A stretch of DNA of 64,000 nt. Source: DAIDJD01 sp035485275 (GTDB lineage Bacteria > Oederibacteriota > JAJYGY01 > DAIDJD01). Numbering within the stretch: position 1 is the stretch's first letter; each line of letters begins with the position of its first letter. Both the position numbers and the translations under genes were made by a program. Location: positions 82,662-146,661 of the forward strand of contig DATHOE010000019.1 of the NCBI GenBank assembly GCA_035485275.1, given 5' to 3'. A model generated the notes under the pieces. The model was not told where the DNA came from. It ran no database searches and was given only the letters and a program-made list of their open reading frames with translations. This document shows, piece by piece, positions 9,994 to 19,123 of the stretch.

Positions 9994-10296
9994 ATGTTCG
10001 GTGTCGGATTCGTCCTGGCCCTGGCCTTGGCCATCTTCAGCATCGGCGCCTTCGGCGTGCTCACGCGCCGCGACCCGCTGGTGATGTTCATCTCCATAGA
10101 GATGATGTTCAACGCCGCCAACCTGGCGCTGGTGGACCTGTCCAACTACCTGAAGCTGGTGCAGGGGCACGCGCTGGTCTTCTTCGTGATCGCCGTCGCC
10201 GCCGCCGAAGTCGCGGTGGGCCTGGGCATCATCATCGCCATCTTCCGCACCGAAAAGGACGTCAACGTGGACCACCTGTCTGAATTGAAAGGATGA
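9994..10296 (+). CDS. nuoK: NADH-quinone oxidoreductase subunit K
   Basis: Smallest antiporter-like membrane subunit, with three helices and two conserved glutamates needed for proton transfer in characterised homologues. The 100-residue protein shows SIEMMFNAANLA (first Glu) and AAAEVAVGLGIIIAIFR (second Glu). The ATG is one base after the nuoJ stop, and the end overlaps nuoL by four bases. Length is exactly normal. Confidence 0.97.
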   Translation: MFGVGFVLALALAIFSIGAFGVLTRRDPLVMFISIEMMFNAANLALVDLSNYLKLVQGHALVFFVIAVAAAEVAVGLGIIIAIFRTEKDVNVDHLSELKG

Positions 10297-12233
10297 GCGG
10301 CGGCATGAGCCCCCTTTACGTCGTCCTCTTCCTGCCCCTGATCGGCGCCGTCATCAACCGCCTCTTCGGCGCGCGCCTGGGCAAGCGCGCCTCGGCGGGC
10401 CTGGCCTGCGCCGCGGTCCTGACCGCCTTCGCCTTCGCGGTGTCGGCCTTCCTGGGGCTGAGCGCCCTGGCCCCGGCCGCCCGCAGCGTGGTGACGCCGG
10501 TCTACGGCTTCCTGACCGTGGGCAGCTTCAAGATCGGCTTCGACCTCCTGCTCGACCCCCTGAGCGCCGTGATGATCTGCGTGGTCACGGGGATCGGCTC
10601 CCTGATCCACATCTATTCCGTGGCCTACATGGAGGAAGAGGACGACGCGGAGTACGCCCGCTTCTTCGCCTACATCAACTTCTTCGTGTTCAGCATGCTG
10701 ACCCTGGTGCTGGCGGCCAACTTCATGGTCATCTTCACCGGCTGGGAGCTGGTGGGCGTGAGCAGCTACCTCCTCATCGGCTACTACCGCGGCAAGACCA
10801 GCGCGGCGGACGCGGGCAAGAAGGCCTTCATCGTCAACCGCGTGGGCGACCTGGGCTTCCTGCTGGGCATCTTCATCATCATGGGCGTCTTCGGCAGCCT
10901 GGATTTCGGCGTGGTCCTGCCCCACGCCGCCCTGCTGGGCGCCGGAAGCGGCCTGGCCACGGCCACGGCCCTGCTGCTGTTCATGGGCGCCATGGGCAAG
11001 AGCGCCCAGGGGCCCCTCTACGTCTGGCTGCCCGACGCCATGGAGGGCCCCACCCCGGTGTCGGCCCTCATCCACGCGGCCACCATGGTCACGGCCGGCG
11101 TTTTCCTGGTCGCGCGCTGCCACGCCATCTTCGAGCTGAGCCCCACCGCGATGGGCGTGGTGGCGTGGATCGGCGGGCTGACGGCTCTCTACGCGGCCAC
11201 CATCGCCATGGTCCAGGCCGACATCAAGCGCGTGCTGGCCTACTCAACGGTCAGCCAGCTGGGCTACATGGTCATGGGCGTGGGCCTGGGCGCCTACACG
11301 GCCGGCTTCTTCCACCTCCTGACGCACGCCTTCTTCAAGGCCCTCCTCTTCCTGGGGGCCGGCAGCGTGATGCACGCCCTGCACGGCGAGCTGGACATGC
11401 ACAAGATGGGCGGCCTGAGGAAGAAGATGCCCATCACGCACATCACCTTCGTCATCGGCGCCTGCTGCCTCGCGGGCGTGCCCCTGACCAGCGGCTTCTT
11501 CAGCAAGGACGAGATCCTCTACATGGCCATCGCCGGCCCCCACGCCAGCCTATGCCTCTGGGTCGTCGGCTACCTGGGCGCCTGCTGCACTGCCTTCTAC
11601 TCGGGCCGCCTGGTCTTCCAGATCTTCTACGGCAAGCCCCGCGACCACCACGCCTATGACCACGCCCACGAGAGCGCCTGGCCCATGGCCCTGCCCCTGG
11701 TGGTCCTGGCCGTCGGCTCCCTGGCCGTGGGCCTGCTGGGCCTGCCCAAGTTCGCCAGCTCCTGGCAGCCCTTCTCCGACTGGCTGGCCCCCGTGTTCGC
11801 GGACGTGAAGACCGCGCCCGAGGCGGACGGCGGCTCGCTGGTGTACTGGCTGATGCTGCTCTACACGGCCACCGTGGCCTTCCTGGGCTGGCTGAGCTAC
11901 CAATGGTTCGCCAAGGAGAACCCCAAGCCCACGGCCCTCGCCGCGCGCTGGAACGGCCTCTACCGTCTGCTGTGGAACAAATACTACGTCGACGAGTTCT
12001 ACCAGCTCGTGTTCGTGCGGGCCTTCCTGGGCTATTCGCGCTGGCTGTGGCGCTGGGTGGACCAGGGGATCATCGACGGCGCGGTGAACGCGGTCGGGGG
12101 CTTCGCCCAGCACCTGGGGGCGCTCCTGCGTGAGCGCGTGCAGAACGGCCAGACCCGCCAGTATGCCGCCTTCCTGATGGCCGGCGTCTGCCTCCTGCTG
12201 GGCCTGGTGTTCATCTACGGCGGGGGACGCTGA
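10293..12233 (+). CDS. nuoL: NADH-quinone oxidoreductase subunit L
   Basis: Distal Mrp-antiporter-like proton pump with the long lateral helix at its C-terminus. The 646 residues include FTGWELVGVSSYLLIGYY with the key glutamate, KSAQGPLYVWLPDAMEGPTP with the pumping lysine region, and SALIHAATMVTAGV, all diagnostic of the ND5 family. About 15 hydrophobic segments are visible, and the final segment after residue 550 is the amphipathic/lateral helix plus anchor. An in-frame second ATG at 10305 could be the true start. Confidence 0.97.
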   Translation: MSGGMSPLYVVLFLPLIGAVINRLFGARLGKRASAGLACAAVLTAFAFAVSAFLGLSALAPAARSVVTPVYGFLTVGSFKIGFDLLLDPLSAVMICVVTGIGSLIHIYSVAYMEEEDDAEYARFFAYINFFVFSMLTLVLAANFMVIFTGWELVGVSSYLLIGYYRGKTSAADAGKKAFIVNRVGDLGFLLGIFIIMGVFGSLDFGVVLPHAALLGAGSGLATATALLLFMGAMGKSAQGPLYVWLPDAMEGPTPVSALIHAATMVTAGVFLVARCHAIFELSPTAMGVVAWIGGLTALYAATIAMVQADIKRVLAYSTVSQLGYMVMGVGLGAYTAGFFHLLTHAFFKALLFLGAGSVMHALHGELDMHKMGGLRKKMPITHITFVIGACCLAGVPLTSGFFSKDEILYMAIAGPHASLCLWVVGYLGACCTAFYSGRLVFQIFYGKPRDHHAYDHAHESAWPMALPLVVLAVGSLAVGLLGLPKFASSWQPFSDWLAPVFADVKTAPEADGGSLVYWLMLLYTATVAFLGWLSYQWFAKENPKPTALAARWNGLYRLLWNKYYVDEFYQLVFVRAFLGYSRWLWRWVDQGIIDGAVNAVGGFAQHLGALLRERVQNGQTRQYAAFLMAGVCLLLGLVFIYGGGR

Positions 12234-13846
12234 TGCTGTCGCTGATCATCGGCTCCTCGCTGCTCTCCGCCCTGGTCGTGGCCTTCGGGCCCTGGGGCAG
12301 CCCGGGCGCCGTGCGCCGCGTGTCGCTGGGCTTGAGCCTGGTCCAGATCGGGATCGTGGTTTGGGTGCTGTCGCAGATGGATTCCTCGGCCGGTTTCCAG
12401 ATGCAGGAACAGGTCGCCTGGATCCCGGCCCTGGGCTCCAGCTACCACCTCGGCATCGACGGCATCAGCCGCTGGCTGGTGGCCCTCAACGCCCTGCTCC
12501 TGCCCATATCCATCCTGGCCTCCTGGAACGCGGTGCAGAAGAACGTACGGGCCTTCCACGCCCTGCTGCTGGCCCTCCAGGCCATGGTCTACGGCGTCTT
12601 CCTGTCCCTCGACGTCTTCCTCTTCTACCTCTTCTGGGAAGCCTCGCTCCTGCCCATGTACTTCCTCATCGGCGTTTGGGGCGGCGAGCGGCGCCTCTAC
12701 GCCACGATCAAGTTCGTGCTCTACACCCTGTCGGGCTCCCTGCTGATGCTGCTGGCCATGATCTGGATGGCCTTCCTGGCCCGCAAGCAGCTCGGCCACC
12801 TGAGCTTCGACTTGGTGGACTGGAAGAGCCTGGCCATCGGCGTGGACGTGCAGCGCTGGCTCTTCCTGGCCTTCTTCCTGGCCTTCGCCATCAAGGTGCC
12901 GCTCTTTCCGTTCCACACCTGGCTGCCGGACGCCCACGTCGAGGCTCCCACGGCGGGCTCCATCCTCCTGGCCGGCGTCCTGCTCAAGCTGGGGACCTAC
13001 GGGCTGATGCGCTTCAACATCAACCTCTTCCCCGAGGCCGCCCTGCTGTTCCAGAGGCCGGTGCTGCTGCTGTGCCTGATCGGCACGATCTACGGCGCAG
13101 TCATGGTGCTGGTGCAGACGGACTTCAAGAAGATGGTGGCCTACAGCTCCGTGTCCCACATGGGCCTGTGCGTGCTGGGCCTCTTCAGCTTCACCCTGGC
13201 CGGGCAGCAAGGGGCGCTCCTGACCATGCTCAACCACGGCATCTCCACCGGCGCGCTCTTCCTCGTGGTCGGCATCTTCTATGAGCGCTGCCACACCCGC
13301 GACCTCTCGCAATACGGCGGCGCCATCGCCAAGATGCCGGTGCTGGGCCTGCTCTTCCTGCCGGTCGTCTTCTCCAGCATGGGCGTGCCCGGGACCAACG
13401 GCTTCGTGAACGAGTTCCTCTGCCTGCGCGGCGCCTTCCTGGCGAACCCGCTCCTGGGCGCCGCGGCGGCCCTGACCCTGATCCTGGGCGCGGCGTACAT
13501 GCTGCGCCTGACGCAGAAGGTCATGTACGGCCCGGTGGCCTCCCACGCCATGGAGGAGCTGACCGACATCAACGCCAGGGAGCGGACCAGCCTGGGGGTC
13601 TTCGTGGCCCTGATCTTCGTGCTGGGCGTCTTCCCCAACCTGGTCCTGAGCTCCACGGAAGCCTCGGTGCAGATGGGCCTGGACCGCCTGCTCCAGGGCC
13701 AGCCCGCCGCGGCTCCGGCCGTGGCCCCTCCCGTGGTCCAGGGGTCCCTGCCCTCCGCCCCGCGCGCGAAGCTGGCCGAGACGAAGGGCAAGGGAAGCGA
13801 AGTCCTGGCATTTTCGGATCTGAACGGCGCTGAGGTGAAGCCTTGA
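12233..13846 (+). CDS. nuoM: NADH-quinone oxidoreductase subunit M
   Basis: Middle antiporter-like proton-pumping subunit. It shows FLFYLFWEASLLPMYFLIG with the catalytic glutamate, KVPLFPFHTWLPDAHVEAPT and SSVSHMGLCVLG, in the order expected of ND4. The 537-residue length includes an unusual Ala/Pro/Lys-rich hydrophilic tail of about 60 residues after the last helix (QGQPAAAPAVAPPVVQG and beyond). The start overlaps the nuoL stop by one base. Confidence 0.96.
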   Translation: MLSLIIGSSLLSALVVAFGPWGSPGAVRRVSLGLSLVQIGIVVWVLSQMDSSAGFQMQEQVAWIPALGSSYHLGIDGISRWLVALNALLLPISILASWNAVQKNVRAFHALLLALQAMVYGVFLSLDVFLFYLFWEASLLPMYFLIGVWGGERRLYATIKFVLYTLSGSLLMLLAMIWMAFLARKQLGHLSFDLVDWKSLAIGVDVQRWLFLAFFLAFAIKVPLFPFHTWLPDAHVEAPTAGSILLAGVLLKLGTYGLMRFNINLFPEAALLFQRPVLLLCLIGTIYGAVMVLVQTDFKKMVAYSSVSHMGLCVLGLFSFTLAGQQGALLTMLNHGISTGALFLVVGIFYERCHTRDLSQYGGAIAKMPVLGLLFLPVVFSSMGVPGTNGFVNEFLCLRGAFLANPLLGAAAALTLILGAAYMLRLTQKVMYGPVASHAMEELTDINARERTSLGVFVALIFVLGVFPNLVLSSTEASVQMGLDRLLQGQPAAAPAVAPPVVQGSLPSAPRAKLAETKGKGSEVLAFSDLNGAEVKP

Positions 13847-15291
13847 ACCCAGTCTATACCCTCAGCGATTTCGCCGTTCTCGGCCCCGAGATCGCCTGCA
13901 TCCTCGGCGCCATCCTGGTCCTGTCCTTGGACATGGTCTTCCGCAGCCAGAAGAGCCGGCGCCTGGTGGAGGCCGCCACGGCCCTGAGCCTGCTGGTCGC
14001 GGGGCTCCTGGCCTGGGGCCGCCTGTCCGGAGCCCCCTCCGCGGCCTTCGGCGGCCTGGTCCTGGACGGCGCGATCGCCGACGGCTTCCGCCTCGGCCTG
14101 GCCGGCACGGGCCTGCTGACGCTGGTTTTGGCGCGGCGCCAGGGCCGGACCCAGGACCTCCTGCACGCCGAATTCTACGCCCTGCTGCTCTTCGCCCTGG
14201 GCGCCATGATGCTCATCACGGTTTCCCAGGACCTGATGCTCAGCTTCGTGGCCCTGGAGACCTTCTCCCTGGCCATGTACGTGCTGGCGGGCTTCAACAA
14301 GGCCTGGCACGGCAACCGCGAAGCGGCCATCAAGTACTTCCTTCTGGGCGCCTTCGCCGCGGCCTTCTTCCTCTTGGGCCTGGCCTTCATCTTCGGCGCG
14401 GCCGGCTCCGTGCGCCTGGACGCGATCTCGGCCCTTTTCCACGGCCCGGCCATGGCGCCCTCGCGGGTCCTCCTGCTGGACCTCGGCGTGGTCCTCTGCG
14501 TCACCGCCCTTGCCTTCAAGCTCGGGGCCGCGCCCTTCCACCTGTGGGTGCCCGACGTGTACAGCGGCGCCACCACCCCCGTGGCGGCCTTCCTGTCCGC
14601 CGGCGCCAAGCTGGCGGGCTTCGGCGCCCTGATCCGTTTGCTGTCCGCGGTGCCCGTGGGGCAGGCGCCCTTCCCCCAGATCATCGCGGTGCTGGCCATC
14701 CTGACGCTGCTGGCGGGCAACCTGGGCGCCCTGAAGCAGACCAACATGAAGCGCCTGCTGGCCTACAGCTCCATCGCCCACACGGGATACGCCCTGGTGG
14801 GCCTGCTGGGTCTGGGGGTCGCGGACAGCGGCGCAGACCGCGCGGTGCTGGCATACACCCTGACCTACGCCCTCATGGCCTTCCTGGCTTTCGCCCTGGT
14901 CGCGGCGGGCGAGGAGCGCCTGGCGGCCCAAGGCAAGTCCAGGCCCATGGTCCTGGGCGACCTGCAGGGCATGGGCTTCGAGCACCCCTTCTATGGCCTG
15001 GCCATGGCCGTGGCCATGGTCTCCATGGCGGGCCTGCCCCCCACGGCCGGATTCATCGTGAAATTCGGGGTCTTCAAGGCGGCCCTGAACGGCGGCCACA
15101 GGCTGTCCGCCGCGGTGGCCATCCTCAACAGCGTCGTGTCCGCGGCCGTGTACTTGAGAGTTCTCGTCGCTTTGTATATGCTTCCCAAAACCCCGGAAGG
15201 GGAGGGAGGACGCCTGACCGGAGGGCTGGGGGTGGCGACGGTGGCCCTGGCCTTGGTTCTGCTGCTTTTGGGCGTGCTCCCCGTTTTGTGA
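13843..15291 (+). CDS. nuoN: NADH-quinone oxidoreductase subunit N
   Basis: Antiporter-like pumping subunit (ND2) adjoining NuoK, and last gene of the operon. The 482 residues contain FVALETFSLAMYVLAGF, KLGAAPFHLWVPDVYSGATT and LLAYSSIAHTGYALVGLL. TTG 13843 is the only start consistent with the family N-terminus; it overlaps the nuoM stop by four bases (TTGA) and follows GAGGTGAAG. The reading frame ends 87 bases before smc, with no obvious uridine-rich terminator in between. Confidence 0.96.
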   Translation: MNPVYTLSDFAVLGPEIACILGAILVLSLDMVFRSQKSRRLVEAATALSLLVAGLLAWGRLSGAPSAAFGGLVLDGAIADGFRLGLAGTGLLTLVLARRQGRTQDLLHAEFYALLLFALGAMMLITVSQDLMLSFVALETFSLAMYVLAGFNKAWHGNREAAIKYFLLGAFAAAFFLLGLAFIFGAAGSVRLDAISALFHGPAMAPSRVLLLDLGVVLCVTALAFKLGAAPFHLWVPDVYSGATTPVAAFLSAGAKLAGFGALIRLLSAVPVGQAPFPQIIAVLAILTLLAGNLGALKQTNMKRLLAYSSIAHTGYALVGLLGLGVADSGADRAVLAYTLTYALMAFLAFALVAAGEERLAAQGKSRPMVLGDLQGMGFEHPFYGLAMAVAMVSMAGLPPTAGFIVKFGVFKAALNGGHRLSAAVAILNSVVSAAVYLRVLVALYMLPKTPEGEGGRLTGGLGVATVALALVLLLLGVLPVL

Positions 15292-15378
15292 CCCCTGCCG
15301 GCGCCGGCGCGGCGGGCCGGCCATCTGAAGTATGATTGATCCCACGGCCACGACAAACCTTGCACTTGGGGCGGCTCA
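15292..15378 (+). promoter_or_regulatory. Spacer before smc with a possible -10 element
   Basis: The spacer begins with a short self-complementary GCCGGCGCCGGC (15298-15309) that could form a small stem but is not followed by a T run. TATGAT at 15331-15336 resembles a -10 box, yet no convincing -35 lies 16-18 bases upstream. A weak smc promoter here is possible; read-through from nuoN is equally possible. Confidence 0.25.
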
Positions 15379-18300
15379 GTGTATCTGAAGAAAATAGAAT
15401 TCCAGGGCTTCAAGAGTTTTGTCGACCCCACCGTCTTGTCCTTTGAGCCCGGCATCTCCGCCATCATCGGCCCCAACGGCTGCGGCAAGAGCAACGTGTC
15501 CGACGCCATACGCTGGGTGCTGGGCGAGCAGAGCGCCAAGGCCCTGCGCGGCTCCAAGATGGCCGACGTCATCTTCAACGGGACCGACACCCGCAAGCCC
15601 GGCGGCATGGCCGAAGTCTCCCTGACGATCAGCAACGAGGACCGCGCGCTGGCGATGGATTTCGCGGAGGTCTGCGTCACCCGCCGCAGCTACCGCAGCG
15701 GGGAGAGCGAATACCTCATCAACAAGGCCCCCGCGCGCCTCAAGGACATCTACGCCCTCTTCACCGACACCGGCATCGGCACCGACGGATACAGCCTGCT
15801 GGAGCAGGGCAAGCTCGACCTCATCCTCAGCTCCAAGCCCATGGAGCGGCGCTCCGTGTTCGAGGAGGCCGCCGGCATCACCAAATACAAGGCCCAGCGC
15901 GACGAGGCCCTGCGCAAGCTGGAGGCCACGGACCAGAACCTCCTGCGGGTCAACGACATCGTCAACGAGGTGAAGCGCCAGATCGGCTCCCTGGAGCGCC
16001 AGGCCCGCCGGGCCGAGAAGTACCAGACCCTCAAGAGCGAGCTCGACAAGCTCCGCGCCGTGCTGCTGGTGGGCGAGGTGAAGGCCTCGCGCGAGACGCG
16101 CCTGGCCATGGACGCCGCCCTGCTGCGCCTGCGCGACGCGCTGGACGTGCTGGAGGCGAAACAGAAGGAGCAGGACGCCTCCACCGCGGGCCTGCGCCTG
16201 GAGCTCTCGGGCGACGACGAGGCTCTGGCCAAGGCCAACCAGGCGCTGTACGCGCTGGAGAGCCAGGCCGCCCAGCTGGACCGCCAGCAGGAGCTCAACC
16301 GCGCCCAGATCAGCAACCTCGAGGAAAGGGCCCAACGGGCCCTGGCCGACGCCGGGGACCAGCGCGCCAAGGAGGCCCGGCTGAAGGCGGAGTGGACCGC
16401 CAGCCAGGCCCAGCAGGCCGCGGAGGAGGAGGCCCTGCGCGGCCTCAAGCAGAAGCTCGAGGAATCCGAAAGCGCCCTGCGCGAATCCAGCGCGCGGCGG
16501 CAGCAGCGCAGCGAGCAGGCCCAGGTGCTGCAGCAGCGCCTCATCCAGTGCATGGACCAGAAGTCCGCGGCCAAGGGCGAGTCCGAGGCCCTGCAGGGCC
16601 GCCTGTCCATGCTGGACACCCGCTCCAAGCAGCTGGAGACCGAGCTCGGCCAGGCGCAGACCTCATTGCAGGAAGCGGGCCGGCGCCTCGAGGAGGCCGC
16701 GGCCCAGGCCGGGGTGAAGGACGAGGAGGTGCGCTCCCTGGAGGACGTCCTCGGCGGCCAGTACCTGCGCAAGCTGGAGCTGGACGACGCACTGCGCGCG
16801 GCCGACGAGAGCGTCAACGCGGCCCAGGTCGTTCTGGGATCCGAGCGCGCCCGCCTGGGCGCGCTGGAGGAGTTGAGCCGGGCCCTGGAAGGCTATGAGG
16901 CCGGCCCCAAGGCCCTGCTGCAGGCCCGCGCCAAGGACGGCGGACCGGCCCCCGTGGAGAGCCTGGCCCACCGCGTGCGGGCCAAGGCCGAAGCCGAGGC
17001 AGCGGTGGAACTGGCCCTGGGCAAGCGCCTGCAGACCCTGCTGGTGGACGACGAGGCCGAGGCCTTCGCGGCGCTGGAATGGCTGAAGACCGGCAAGCAC
17101 GGCCGCGCCAGCATGCTGTCGAAGAGCATTTTCCGGGCGAACCCGGCCGGCTTCGACGCCGCCGTGCTCTCCCTCGACGGGGTCATGGGGCCCCTCACCC
17201 AGTTCATGGAGGCCGACGCCGGCCTGCAGGACATCCTGGGCTGGCTCGCCGGCGGGTACCTGCTGGTCCGCGACCTCGACAGCGCCCGCGCGGCGGCCAG
17301 GCTGCTCGGGCCCGGGGCCGAGGCCGTGACGCTCGACGGATGGCTGGTCAGCGCCGAGGGCCTCATCAGCGGCGGCGCCAGCGACGCGGCCGAGCGGGGC
17401 CTTCTGTCCCGCGACCGCGAGATGGCCGCGCTCAACGCCAACATCGCCCAGGGCGACGCCCGCCTCGAGACCCTGCGCCAGGGCCGCGAGCACCTGCGCA
17501 ACGAGCTCTCCGAGCTCAGCAGGTCGATAGAGCAGCAGAGCCGCCAGAAGTCCGACGCCGAGATCGCCGTGGCGCGGCTGCAGAAGGAGCAGGGCGCCAG
17601 GCAGGAGGACGTGGGCCGCCTGGCGGGCGAAAGCGAGGAAAAACGCAAGGCCATCGAGGCCGTGCAGGTCGAGGCGGCGGGCTTCCGCGGGCGCCACGAG
17701 AACCTCTCCCGCCAGGTCGCGGAGCTGGCGGCCCAGGAGGCCGCGCTGCAGGGCGAGCTCAACGCCGTGCTCGACGCGATCAACCAGCTCCGTTCCGACG
17801 AGGAGCGCTGCGTCCAGCAGGTCAACGAGCAGCGCGTGGCCCAGGCCGGCGCGGAACAGCGCCTGCAGAACCACCGCGTCAGCTCGGGCCGCCTGGAGCA
17901 GGAAACCCGCGTCGCCGGCGAACAGGCCGGCCGGCGCGAAGGGGAGGCGGCCTCGGCCCGTACGGAGCAGGAAGCCCTGCGCGGCCGCAACGAGGGCCTG
18001 GAGGCCGACCTCAAGGCGCTCTTCGAAAAGCGCGAAACGGCCCAGGAGCAGGTGCGCCTGCTCACCGAGCGCCGCCAGGAGCGCATGGACGCCATCGCCT
18101 TCGGCGAGGAGGCCCTGCGGCTCCTCCGGCACGAGGCCCAGTCCGTGGCGGCAGAACGCCACGAGCAGGAACTGCGCGCCCAGGAGCTGCGCCTCAAGCT
18201 GGACGCCCTGGAAAAGACGCTGGTCACGGATTTCCACTTCGACCTGCAGGCCCTGGACCAGGCCCAGCTCTTCGCGCAGGTGGACGGGGAGGAGAGCGCC

Positions 18301-18972
18301 CCCCAGGACGTCAGCCCGGAGCGCGTGGAGGAGCTGACCCGCAAGATCGAGGACCTGGGCGTGGTCAACCCCGCCGCGGCCGAGGAATACCGCGAGCTGG
18401 AGCAGCGCCACAGCCTGCTGGTGGGCCAGCTGGAGGACCTCCGCAGCGCCAAGGCCGACCTGATGAAGGTGATCCACAAGATCAACCAGGAGAGCCGCGA
18501 ACGCTTCCTGGCCACCTTCGAGAAGGTGCACGAGGCCTTCAAGCGCACCTTCAAGACCCTCTTCGGCGGCGGGGAAGCGCACCTCCTCCTGATGGAGGAG
18601 GGCGACCTCCTGGAGGCCGGCATCGACATCATCGCCCGCCCCCCCGGCAAGCGGCAGCAGAGCATCACCCTGCTGTCCGGCGGCGAGAAGGCGCTCACCG
18701 CGACGGCCCTGCTCTTCGCGCTGTTCGAGACCAAGCCTTCGCCCTTCTGCGTGCTCGACGAAATCGACGCGCCCCTGGACGACGCCAACATCATGCGCTT
18801 CAGCGACCTTCTGACCCAGTACGCCAAGAACACCCAGTTCATCGTCATCACGCACAGCAAGCTGACCATGGAGAAGGCCGACGTGCTCTACGGCGTGACC
18901 ATGGAGGAGGCCGGGGTGAGCCGTGTGATCTCCGCCAAGTTCCGCGGGGAGAAAGCCGTCACCGTGGCCTGA
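15379..18972 (+). CDS. smc: Chromosome segregation protein SMC
   Basis: ATPase that compacts and resolves the chromosome as a long coiled-coil dimer. The Walker A motif GPNGCGKS is at residues 31-38. Long heptad-rich coiled coils occupy roughly 165-490 and 660-1030. The globular hinge lies around 495-650. The C-terminal ATPase half shows the ABC signature LLSGGEK near 1098 and Walker B CVLDEIDAPLDD near 1124. Length (1197) is normal. The start is GTG 15379, giving the canonical MYLKKIEFQGFKSF. No scpA or scpB is in the window. The coding sequence is followed by a candidate terminator. Confidence 0.97.
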   Translation: MYLKKIEFQGFKSFVDPTVLSFEPGISAIIGPNGCGKSNVSDAIRWVLGEQSAKALRGSKMADVIFNGTDTRKPGGMAEVSLTISNEDRALAMDFAEVCVTRRSYRSGESEYLINKAPARLKDIYALFTDTGIGTDGYSLLEQGKLDLILSSKPMERRSVFEEAAGITKYKAQRDEALRKLEATDQNLLRVNDIVNEVKRQIGSLERQARRAEKYQTLKSELDKLRAVLLVGEVKASRETRLAMDAALLRLRDALDVLEAKQKEQDASTAGLRLELSGDDEALAKANQALYALESQAAQLDRQQELNRAQISNLEERAQRALADAGDQRAKEARLKAEWTASQAQQAAEEEALRGLKQKLEESESALRESSARRQQRSEQAQVLQQRLIQCMDQKSAAKGESEALQGRLSMLDTRSKQLETELGQAQTSLQEAGRRLEEAAAQAGVKDEEVRSLEDVLGGQYLRKLELDDALRAADESVNAAQVVLGSERARLGALEELSRALEGYEAGPKALLQARAKDGGPAPVESLAHRVRAKAEAEAAVELALGKRLQTLLVDDEAEAFAALEWLKTGKHGRASMLSKSIFRANPAGFDAAVLSLDGVMGPLTQFMEADAGLQDILGWLAGGYLLVRDLDSARAAARLLGPGAEAVTLDGWLVSAEGLISGGASDAAERGLLSRDREMAALNANIAQGDARLETLRQGREHLRNELSELSRSIEQQSRQKSDAEIAVARLQKEQGARQEDVGRLAGESEEKRKAIEAVQVEAAGFRGRHENLSRQVAELAAQEAALQGELNAVLDAINQLRSDEERCVQQVNEQRVAQAGAEQRLQNHRVSSGRLEQETRVAGEQAGRREGEAASARTEQEALRGRNEGLEADLKALFEKRETAQEQVRLLTERRQERMDAIAFGEEALRLLRHEAQSVAAERHEQELRAQELRLKLDALEKTLVTDFHFDLQALDQAQLFAQVDGEESAPQDVSPERVEELTRKIEDLGVVNPAAAEEYRELEQRHSLLVGQLEDLRSAKADLMKVIHKINQESRERFLATFEKVHEAFKRTFKTLFGGGEAHLLLMEEGDLLEAGIDIIARPPGKRQQSITLLSGGEKALTATALLFALFETKPSPFCVLDEIDAPLDDANIMRFSDLLTQYAKNTQFIVITHSKLTMEKADVLYGVTMEEAGVSRVISAKFRGEKAVTVA

Positions 18973-19000
18973 AGCGCCGCTTCCCATTCGGCTGACAGAG

Positions 19001-19028
19001 GGGCGGCCTTTTTCGGGGGCCGCCCTTT
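19001..19028 (+). terminator. Candidate intrinsic terminator after smc
   Basis: GGGCGGCC (19001-19008) pairs perfectly with GGCCGCCC (19018-19025) around a nine-base loop and is followed by a short TTTGTCCTTTG tract. The stem is strong but the T run is short, so termination may be partial. Confidence 0.55.
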
Positions 19029-19123
19029 GTCCTTTGAAGGGCTTTGTGCGGGGACCTTCGCCGTCGGCGGGCCCTGCTGCAAGAGCGTGGACATAAACCG
19101 GACTTTTTCTCGGACAGGGGCCC

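Noticed and set aside
15298..15325. Intrinsic terminator after nuoN
   Set aside because: The GCCGGCGCCGGC stretch is self-complementary but has a tiny loop and no T run.
13279..15351. Minus-strand frame opposite nuoM-nuoN
   Set aside because: Gln/Gly/His-rich shadow of two clear membrane subunits; no ribosome-binding site or domain.
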